Assembly: GCA_025352345.1 (NCBI GenBank)
Contig: JANXTP010000264.1
Span: 1 to 9,539, forward strand
Source: Burkholderiales bacterium
GTDB taxonomy: Bacteria; Pseudomonadota; Gammaproteobacteria; Burkholderiales; Burkholderiaceae_C
DNA: 9,539 nucleotides
Direction: 5' to 3'
A model generated the notes under the pieces. That model did not search any database. It saw nothing but the letters and a program-made list of their open reading frames with translations, and was not told the DNA's origin. Shown one piece after another: positions 1 to 9,300 of the stretch. Position 1 is the first letter of the stretch; each line of letters begins with the position of its first letter. Both the position numbers and the translations under genes were made by a program.

Positions 1-309
1 CGATGCGATGGAAGTGTTCGGGTCAACCGCGGCCGACACGCGCAGGATGTAGCCGCGCGAATTGCGCAGGTCAATGTCGCCCTGGTAGCTGGCCCGACCG
101 GCGGGGATGTGCACGGTCACGTCACCCAGTTGGATGTCTCCCAGGCGGAAGCTGTAGGGCGTGACGCCGGCATCGAGCTTTTGCACGATGCGCACTTCGT
201 TGACGGTACGGCTCGCCGTGCTGGGGTTCGTGAAGTTGACGGTGTAGGGCAGCGGCTGGTCGGCGGGCAGGAACTGCTGGCTGCCAAAGCCGCTCGGGCC
301 GGAGATCGA
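1..309 (-). other. C-terminal-side beta domain of large exported proteins (partial)
   Basis: Residues 3077-3179, cut by the window edge. The order ISGPSGFGSQQFLPADQPLP, then YTVNFTNPSTAS, VNEVRIVQKLD, FRLGDIQLGD, then I-P-A-G and the Y-I-L-R-V-S-A-A-V-D-P-N-T strand corresponds to a domain I recognise from big exported proteins. There it reads roughly 'D-P-N-D-K-x-G-P-x-G-(Y/F)-G-x-Q-x-F-(I/L)-x-x-D-x-x-L-P-Y-x-I-x-F-x-N' and continues with 'L-G-D-I-x-x-G-D'. It is often followed by a sentence-like 'W-x-x-x-S-I-D-P-x-T-G' region, so more of the domain is expected beyond base 1. Its role is structural as far as known. Confidence 0.6.
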
Positions 310-3300
310 TGCCTGCGCGTTGGCGCTGGCCGCTAGGTCGAACAGCGCTTGCAGGCCCAGCAGCGCCAGGTCCGCCGAGACCGCTGCCGATGCGGGGTTA
401 AGGCCCTTGGCGAAAACGTTGAAGGCGTTGAGGTAGGTCTGCTGCGCGAGGCCCAGGTCGGCATCGGCCTGCGTCGGCAGCGCTGGCACCGGCACCAGGA
501 TCAGAGTCTCGTCGCCGTCTTCCGACACCACCAGCGGGTCATAGCTCGCGATGGGGGCGAGCTTGCCTCGCTGGTCGCCGTACCAGGTCTTGACCTGCTG
601 GAAGAAGTTGACGAGGTCGCCGTCGCTTTGCACCGACTGCCCGGCGCGCCCCAGTGTGACGCCGCTGGTCAGGATGGCCAGCATGCCGGCGACCCGTGGC
701 TGCAGGCGGATGGGCGGTGCCTGGTCCTCCGGGCGCAGCAGGCCGCCCTGTTCCAGCGCGGCCAGGTAGCTCTGCTCCCAGCCCTCGGCATCGCTCGCCA
801 GGTCGGCCAGTGCACGGCTGGCGGTGGTGTCTGCCAGCACCTTCAGGCGCAGGGCCTCGGCCTCGGCGCTCTCGCGCTTGACGAAGTCGTCGCGTGTCAA
901 CGCGGTTGCCGAAGCGGCCACGTTGAAGCGGAAGGGCATGTACTTGTAGGCCTTGCCGATCGCCTTTAAGAAAGCCTTCGGGTTGTCGATGCCGAGCTGG
1001 ATGAACGCTTCGAGTGCCGTCAGCTTGGTCTCGAAGGTGCCGTCGGTGATCCATTCGGGGCGTGCGTCGGCCAGAACCGTGCGCAACTGAACCCGGTCCA
1101 GCGCGAGGATCGCCGCAAAACCAGGATAGGTCTGCGCCGTGAAGTTCAGGCCTGCAAAGCCGCCCGCCTGCAAGTCGAGAACGTAGCCCGGCGCCAGGTT
1201 GTAGCCCGTGGTGTTGACCTCGGAGTCCAGGCTCGCCCAGGCGGCGTTGGGGTCGTCGGCCGCATTCGGGCCACCACGCACGTTGCTGGCAAAGCTGACG
1301 TACGGCAGGCCCAGCACCTTGGCGTTGTCGCCCATCTCGGGCACGCCGATCTGGAAGTAGACGTACGGCGTGTCGACGTTGGTGCCGTTTTCAAGCGTGA
1401 CGTGGTACAGGCCGGAAGCGCCCGGTGACAGGGCGCGCGTGCCACCCAGGCCGAGCGTCACGTCCGTCGGCAGGGCCCGTTCGACGAGGTAGCGGTACGG
1501 CACGACTGCGACCGCACCATTCGGGTTGATGACCTGCACGTCGTACAGGCCATGCGGCTGGTTGCGCAGGTCGAAGATGGCGACGATGGTGGTGGCGTCG
1601 ATCACCTGCACCCGAGTCGGCTCGATCTCGCTGATGCCCGGTCGCACCAGCTTGGCCACGGCGCCAGCCTTGAACTGCGCGCCGCTGATCGTCAGCGTCA
1701 CCCAGCGGCCGTCGCCGCCCTGGTCGGGCGTCACGTTGCTGATCTGGAAAGGCAGTGCCTCGACCTTCACCTTGGCGGCGAAGGTACTGGCACCCGCGGA
1801 CAGGGAGCGCACCAGCACGTAGTAGTCGCCGGCCTGGCTGGTCGGCACCACGGCGACCTGGTCGGGCTGCAGCGGCGTCGTGAAGCTGGCGTCGAAGGCC
1901 GCGGCGCTGGGCACCTCGTTCCAGCGCACGTAGATCTCGTCGGCCGCGTCAGCACGGTCGGTGTCGAGGCTGAAGCGCAGCGTCTGGCCCGCCGCCACTG
2001 TCACCTTGTAGAGTTCCCCCTGGCCCACCGTGAGGCTGGTGTCGCGTGAAACGCCCAGCTGCAGCTCGGGCACCGTCACGCTGACCACATTGGCCGATGG
2101 GGTGGTGTTGTTGCCTTCGTTGCTGCCCTCGTACACCTGGTTGAAGATGTCCGGCCGCACGATGACGCGGTACTGGCCGGCCTTCATTGGCGGCAACCTG
2201 AAGCTCGTGGGCGGGCTGGTGTAGGTGCCTGTCGGTTCGATGGTGCCGTCGTGATTCACCTGCCCGAGCCGGATGTCGTCCAGACTCCACTCGCCGTCGG
2301 CCGACAGATAGACCGCATCGGTCCAGCTGCCCTGCGCCGCGAACTGACCCTGGTTCTTGACCGTCCAGCTCAGCGTGATGTCCTGGTTGACGGCTCCAGC
2401 GCTCGGCAAATTGAATTCGGTGACGACCAGGTCGGCGGGTGGCGGCTGTTCGATCAGCACTGGCAGCGCAGACGGCGTGGCGTTGTTGGCTTCATTCGCG
2501 CCCTCGTAGACAACGCCGCGCGGGCCGCTGCCGCTGTTGCCTGGGTCGGTGATCACGAAGACGTAGTACGGGCCGACCAGATCGTTGCCCAGACGGAAGC
2601 GCTTGGTGACGTCGTAGCCGGCGCCGGCCGCCAGACCGCCTTCGTGGCTCACCTCGCCAATGAGGCGGTCGGCGTTGAGGTCGAGGGAGTCGTCTGCCGA
2701 CAGGTAGACCTTGTCTACCCACCGCAACTGGTCGGGCGGCGTGGCGCCTGCGCCGGCGTTGACCACCCGGTACTTGACCTCGAGTTCCTGGCCGGTGAGC
2801 ACGCGCTCGGGGACCTTCACCGAGCCCGACTCCACCCGCAGATCGGCGCTGGCTCGCAGCGTGATGGCGATCGGCTTGACGGTGACGTTGTTGCCCTCGC
2901 CACGGAATTCCTTGACGGAATCAGTGTCCAGGCTGCCTGCGCTGTTGCCACCATCGGTGGGTGATGGACCCGTCAGGTTGATGCCGCGCACATCCGAATC
3001 GGCGTAGGCGATCAGATACCAGGAGCCGTCGGCGCCCTCGGGGATCTGGATCTTGGTGGTGTAGGTCAACTCTCCGCCCGCAGCCAAACCGCCGGCGTAC
3101 AGGTAGGTCAGGACCTCGCCGACCTGCAGGTCGGTCTTGTCGAGCGATGCGTCGCGCGACAGGTACAGACGATTGGCCCAGACCGTTTCGCGGGTGTTTC
3201 GGGTGCCCTGGTTCTTGACGGTGAAGCTGACATCGACCTTCTGGCCGGAACTGGCTGCCGCATCGAACTGGAAGTTCGAGATGACGAGATCGGCCTCGCG

Positions 3301-6300
3301 GTAGGTGACCGGGATGGTGGTGACGAAGCGGTTGTTGGCGAGGCCAGGCGGTTCGTAGGCGGTGCCTTCGTACTTTCTGACCGAGCGCGAGTTCTTGTCA
3401 GCGACGTCTTCAAAGACCGGGAAGCTGCTGCCGTCGACGACAAGGTGCAGGTAGTAGGGCCCATCGGTGCCGGCTGGCAGCGTGAACTCGGCGGTTTCGG
3501 TGTAGCTGGCACCCGCGGCGAGCCCCGTGCTGTTGTCGTGCACTACGGAGCCGAGGGCAATGGCGCGGTTGCCGAAGACCGGGTCAGGCGAGAAGAACAC
3601 CGTGTCGGTCCAGCGCTGGGTGCCGCTCCACACCGCCTGGCCCTGGTTCTGGACCGCCCATGAAACGGTGGTCTTTTCGCCCGAGAAGTTCTGCTGCTTC
3701 GCGGTCATCGACACGGGCACCAGATCGGCGGGGCGAGGGATGATCTGCGTGGGCGTCGACCGGCTGTTGTTGAGCTCGTTGGTCTCGTCGACTGCGGGCA
3801 GCCGGAACTCGTCCTGGTCCGCAAACACCGTGACGTAGCTTGCCTTGACCGCGGGCGACAGGTCGACGCTCAGGCTGCTGGTATAGCGGTCGAGACGGGC
3901 CAGCGGCTTGGGTCGCGCAACGCTTCCCAGGAACCACTTCTTCGCGTTCGGGTTGTCGAACGGCAGGTCGGACACCCAGACGCTGTCGAACCATTCCACA
4001 TCGGCCGCGCCGTCCTCGCGGTTCTGCACCGTCCAGCTGACCTTGAACGGTGCATCGACCGAACCGGTCGCATCGGCCACCACCTCGGTCACCTGCAGGT
4101 CAGGCTTCGGTGGCGTCGGGTTGCCGATGATGTCGATCGCCCTTGCCTTGTAGTTGTTGCTGTCGAACTCGGCCGGGTCGTCGGGGTTGGGCGTGAAGGT
4201 GTCTTCAAGCACCGCGTCGTAGGCGTCGCTCCACGGCGTGATGAAGTAGCTGCCCGACTCGATCACCGCCGGGATGCGCACCTTGATGACCGCTTCGTAG
4301 CTCTCGCCCTTGGCCAGCAGGCCGGTGTGCACTGCGCTGCCCAGGAAGATGCCGCCATTGCCGACGGCCACGCCAGTCTTCTCGTCCCGCAGACCCGGCG
4401 TCGGGCGGGTCTTGTCGCGCGCGAGCCAGACGGAATCGACCCAGGTCGGCTTGTCGGTCTGGTTGACGCCGTTGTTGGTGACCTTGAAGCGAACCTCGAT
4501 CTCGCTGCCATAGACCGCTTGCGCAGGAGCGCTGACGTTGCTCGCGACCAGGTCGGCCGGAGGGTACGGGTTGATGGTGATCGCCCGTACCGCCGAGTTG
4601 TTGAAGTCGTTCGGGTGCTCGTCGACCTGGTTGCTGCCATCGGCGACGACGATGAGGTAGGCCTGTCCCTGCAGGCGCGTGGGCACCGACACCGTCTTTG
4701 TGCCCGCTGAGTACTTCTCTTGAACGGCCAGCGCCTGCGGGTTGGAAACGGTGTCGAGCAGGATGTCGTCGCCACTCAGCTTGTTGTCGAGCGACAGGTA
4801 GACCTTGTCGTTCCACAGACCACTCGTGCCGATCTGTCCGCGGTTGACCACCTGGTAATTGACCGCAAAGCCCGAGCCAGCCGTGACCGCATCGGGCGCG
4901 TCGATGGTCTGCACCTGCAGGTCGGGGCGAGTCTTGGTGCTGACCAGCAGCAGCTGGTCATCGACGGTGGTGTTGTTGTTCGCGCGCGTGCCGAGTTCGA
5001 ACACCTGTGAACTGGTGTTGGTGGTGACGCGGATGACCCAGCCGCCCTCGATGCGCACCGGCAGGTTGACGCGTTCGGTGCGGGTGTAAGTCTTTCCGGC
5101 CTGCAAGCCGGCGGCGTAGCTGAACGATCCCAGGCTGATTGGCCGCACCGTCGAATCGGCAGGCTTGAACAGTTCGACGGTGTCGGTGATCGCGCTGGTG
5201 GCGTTGGCATCGCCCTGATTCAGCACCGTCCAGCTGATCTCGATGTTCTCGCCTTCGCTGGCGGTGGGCGGCGCGGTGATCGACTGCACCACCAAGTCTG
5301 CGCTGGGAGCGACGGTGACCGTGACCTGGCCGGCCAGGGCGCGGTTGTTGTTGCCGTAGATAAACTCGTAGGCCCGGCCGGTTTCGACGAAGACATAGAA
5401 GGTGCCTGACAGCCCTTCGGCCAGCTGAACTTGACCGACGCGGTCGTAGCCGGTGTCCTTGGCCAGGCTGCCGAAGTGGTCGAAGTCGCCAGACGCGACC
5501 ACGTTGGTGCCGTCGGCGTTGCGCGCCAGCGTGACCCGGTCTGACCAACCCGAGGTGTCGGTGCGACCGATGCCGCGGTTCTCGACGCGCCAGTTCACTG
5601 CGACCGTACCGCCCGATTGCGCCGCATTGGCGGTGCCTGCCGACACCACCTGCAGGTCGGCATACGGGATTGGCATGACGTCGACCGGCGCGGTGCTGGA
5701 GACGTTGTTCGCTTCCAGGCCGTTCTCGAACACCTTGCCTGCGCTGTCGGACTGCACGAACAGTGTGAAGCGCCCCGACAGGCTTGGTGGTGCCAGCAGC
5801 GTTTCCGACCGCGAGTACGACGCGCCGACCGCCAGAGCACTGCTGTGGCTGAAGGTGCCCAGCACGATGTCGTCGCTGTTGCCCAGCACGCCGTCTCGTG
5901 AGGCGATGACGCTGTCGATCCAGTCGGTGGTCAGGCCGATGCCGGTTCCGGCGTTGCTCACCGTCCAGCCGATTGTCAGCCGCGCCGGGTCGCCGATCGT
6001 CTGCGCCGGTGCGGTGACCGCGCTGGTTTGCAGATCGGCATACGGCGCGAGGGTGACCGCGATCGGCGAACCGGCGGTGTTGTTGGCTTCGGAGCCGACC
6101 TCCGTCACGCTGCCGCCGCCATCGGTCTGACCGATGAGGTACCAGGCGCCGTCGGCATCAACCGGCAGGGTGACGGTGAAGTTGCTGCGGTAGGTGTCGC
6201 CAGGGTTCAGCGTGGTGGCGACATCGCGGGTGCCGAGCAGCCGGTCGCTGGCGTCGAGCATAGTGTCGCGCGACAGGTAGACACGGTCGGTCCAGCTGCC

Positions 6301-9300
6301 ACTGAGCGTGGCCGAGCCGGCCTGCGTGACATCGAGCGCGACCTGGATCGTGTCGCCCGAAGTGGCCGTGGGCGCGGCGATCACCCGATCGGCACGCAGA
6401 TCGACATGTCGCAAGGCGAGGGTCGCGCCAGAAACGTTGTCAGCCTCGCGCTGTGACTCATAAACTTGGCCACCGGCGTCGGTGACGACCAGCAGCCGTG
6501 CGGTATCGGTGTCGGCCCAGGCGGGCAGGTTGACCTGCAGGGTGGCGCTGTAGCTCTCGCCAACCGCGAGCGACTCGGCGCGCGGACGGCTACCCAGCAA
6601 CGTGGCGCCTGCCAGCTGACCATTCAGACTCAGGTAGACGTAATCGACCCACGGGCCGGCAGCAGCCGCTTCCCCCGCGTTGGTGACGTTCCAGCCCACG
6701 GTGACCGAGGCACTCGCCAGCGCCACCCCCGAAGCCGAACCGATCACCGAGCTGGTAACCAGGTTGGCGGCGGGCGCCGGGTTGATCACGAGTGGGCTGG
6801 CTACGGTGCCGACGTTGTTGCCAACCCGGCCGCCCTCGAAGACCAGCGCGTTGACGTCGCTCTTGACCAGCACCCGCCAAGAGCCGGTGAGCTCGAATGG
6901 CAGCGTGAAGGTCTGGCGGACGGTGTAGGCATCGCCCGCCGCTACCGGGCCGCTGCGGTTGACGGTGCCGAGCACCACGTCGTCGGCATTACCGAACACG
7001 CCGTCTTGTGACAACACGACACGGTCCTGCCAGCTGCCGGCGGCCGTGCTGTCGCCGACATTGCGCACCCGCCAGGCAAGCTCGACAACGGTACCCGACA
7101 GCGCGGTGGTCGGCGCGCTGACGGCCTCGACGGTGAAGTCGGCATAGGGCGCGGCAATCGAGATCGGCTGTGGCGCGCTGGTGTTGTTGGTGCGGGTGTC
7201 CGGCTCGAGCACGACCGAGGCGACATCGCTGCGCACGATGACGTTGAGGTCGCCGTCGAAATTCAGCGGCAGCGTGATCTGGGCTGTGCCGGTGTAACTG
7301 GCGCTGGCCGCTAGCGGCCCGGTGTGCGGCACGTCGACAGCGCCGGAGTCGTCGCCGTTGCCGAAGGTGGTGTCGGCCGACAACACGACGCGATCGATCC
7401 AGTTGCCGGTGGCTGCGGTGGCACCCTGGTTGGTGACGGTCCAGCTGACGGTGACCTTGTCGCCCCCGCGCGCTGTCGGCGGAACGCTGACCGAGGTGAC
7501 GGCCAGGTCAGCGTAAGCCGCTGCCACCGAGGTCGCTGTGATGGACGCGCTGTTGTTGCCTTCGGCGGTGCCCGTCAGATTGGCCTCGACCACAGAGCTG
7601 TTGCCGACGCTGTCCGAGTCGGCGTACACCGTGATCGACAGTGGCCCCACCCCTATCGCGCCGTCGGGCAGCTTGAAGCTGAACACTCGGGCGCGCAGTG
7701 CACCCGCGGCGATCGGGCCGTTGGCTACCGCGTCGTAGAGCAGCGTGGCGTTGACCAGCGTCTGGTTGGTGGTGGTGTTGACGACGACGATGCGGTCGGC
7801 GTAGCCGGTTCGCACCGCAGCATTGCCGGTGTTGACATCGTTCCAGCGCAGCGTCTGGGTGCTGCCTGCCAGCACCGGTGCCGGGTCCAACGCCAGCGCG
7901 CTGACCTGCAGATCGGGTGCCGACGCGATGGTGACGGTGGTCGCGTTGTTGCTTTCGCCGGTGCCGGAGGGGTTCACCTCGACCACCGCATTGGTGGTGT
8001 CCAGCGACACCGTGAACGCGAACACGCCGGTGCTCAGGTTGCCGCTCGGCCAGGTGAAGCTGACGCCGCGGTCGATGCCGGCGCCACCTACCGCCAGCGT
8101 GCTGCCATCGTGGGTCACGGTGATGGACTGCACCGTCTGGTTGTTCGACAGGTTGCGCACCAGCAGGGTTTCCCGCCAGGTACCGGCCGCATCGTGGGTG
8201 CCGCTGTTGCTGCTGCGCCAGTTGACCGTGACCGTGTCCCCGGCTTGCCAGCCGCTGGCGGGCTGCACCACCAAGCCGCTCGGCTGCAGGTCGGCATAGG
8301 TCGGCAGCACTGAGGTGACCACGGAGCTGACGGCATTGTTGGCTTCGGCGTCACCCGCGGCGTTCTGTTCAGCAATTGCGTTGTCGATGTCCGCTGTGAC
8401 GGTGAATCGCAAGGCACCTGAGCCACGCGCGCCATCGGGTAGCTTGATCTGCAGCGACCGTGCTGCCTGCACGTTCGCCGCCAACGCACCGCCGGTGACC
8501 ACGTCGATGGCCAGCACCGCGCTGCCGAGGACCTCGCCGGTGTCGACACGGGTGACGACCAGCCGGTCGCGCCAGTTCGATGCCGCCGGCAGCACGCCGT
8601 CGTTGCGATCGTTCCAGGCCACCGTCACCGTGCTGCCGGCCTCGATCGCGCCGGGCGCGGTCACCTGCAGGTCGGCCGGGCGCAGGTCGGGTGCCGGCGT
8701 GACCTCGAGCGCGGTGATGCGCACCGGTGCGGTGTCGGCCAGCGGCTGCACCATCACCCGGTAATCGTTGGCGGCCGTCAGGTAACGACGGCCCTCGATG
8801 GCCAGCGTGTAGGTGCCGGCATCGGGCAAGGCCATCACGTCCTGATCGCCGTAGCCGTAGTTCGAGAACAGCAGGTTGCCGCCGGGGCCGAACAGGCGCC
8901 AGATGCCGTCGGACGAGGCCGAGAACAGTTGCGCGTCGAAGAAGAACTTGTCGCCTGCCGCAGCACTGAAGTTGTAGAGGTCGGTCTCGTTACCAGGGTT
9001 CAGCGAGCCGGTCGTCGCGACCCCCGGCGTGATGGCCGTCGCCGCGGCGAGGTCGAGCAGGCGGAAGGCGTAGCTGCCGGTCGCGTCTGCCGGGCCGTCG
9101 ATCGTCAGCGTGTAGTGGCCGGCGATCAGATCAAGCAGCGGGTTGCCGCCGACATCCGCCGAATCGGAATAGCGGATCGTGCGGGCATCACCGAGAAAGC
9201 CGATGCGGCTCGCCCCATCGCGGCCGATCACCACGCCGCGCGGCCCGCTGAGCGACCAGTTGAACGGCGAGTCGGACAGCGCGTCGAACAGCAGGCTCGA

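Larger units (their letters stand above)
2071..8688 (-). repeat. Tandem array of 17 CARDB-type domains
   Basis: Residues 284-2489. Units open with (A/P)-D-L or a close variant whose first residue ends at bases 8676, 8295, 7920, 7512, 7143, 6768, 6405, 6039, 5661, 5301, 4926, 4557, 4104, 3729, 3294, 2847 and 2436. Unit lengths are therefore about 127, 125, 136, 123, 125, 121, 122, 126, 120, 125, 123, 151, 125, 145, 149, 137 and 122 residues. The usual unit has an ADLxV opening, a strand like V-x-W-x-V-x-N-x-G, then G-x-W-x-D-x-V-x-L-S, a loop with several Asp, a G-x-x-Y strand, a G-x-(Y/W)-x-(V/L) strand ending in a D-x-x-x-x-V-x-E segment, and E-x-N-N. This matches CARDB. The copies are clearly diverged from one another, so the array looks old rather than freshly amplified. 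Confidence 0.92.

Noticed and set aside
349..969. A 206-codon open frame on the plus strand, with similar frames at 1552-2049, 2251-2964 and 6466-7011
   Set aside because: All lie in the same codon-aligned antisense register opposite recognisable domains, and their translations have no recognisable motif.
301..1110. A gene boundary or frameshift where the composition changes to helical sequence
   Set aside because: The same frame stays open on both sides, with no stop, no ribosome-binding site and no start codon context. The segment before it and the beta domain after it both read sensibly in that frame.
4205..4816. A 203-codon minus-strand frame, with others at 539-1054, 4958-5548 and 4263-4775
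   Set aside because: They are on the correct strand but in shifted frames, with Arg/Pro/Gln-rich low-complexity translations. The overlapping main frame encodes clear CARDB strands throughout.
2260..7390. RTX or dockerin repeats, suggested by the Asp-rich loops
   Set aside because: The loops occur once per unit of about 125 residues inside an Ig-like domain. The nine-residue G-G-x-G-x-D-x-x-x repeats of RTX proteins and the paired 22-residue dockerin motif are both absent.
7324..8313. A 329-codon open frame on the plus strand
   Set aside because: It is the codon-aligned antisense of the giant gene. In that register a stop needs a sense TTA, CTA or TCA codon, which are rare in this GC-rich gene, so long antisense frames arise by themselves. 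The translation is rich in Arg, His, Gly and Asp and has no domain pattern.
2071..8688. A periodicity of about 370 bases that could suggest a CRISPR or satellite array
   Set aside because: The period varies from 360 to 453 bases, is always a multiple of three and follows protein domain landmarks. There are no short identical direct repeats with unique spacers.
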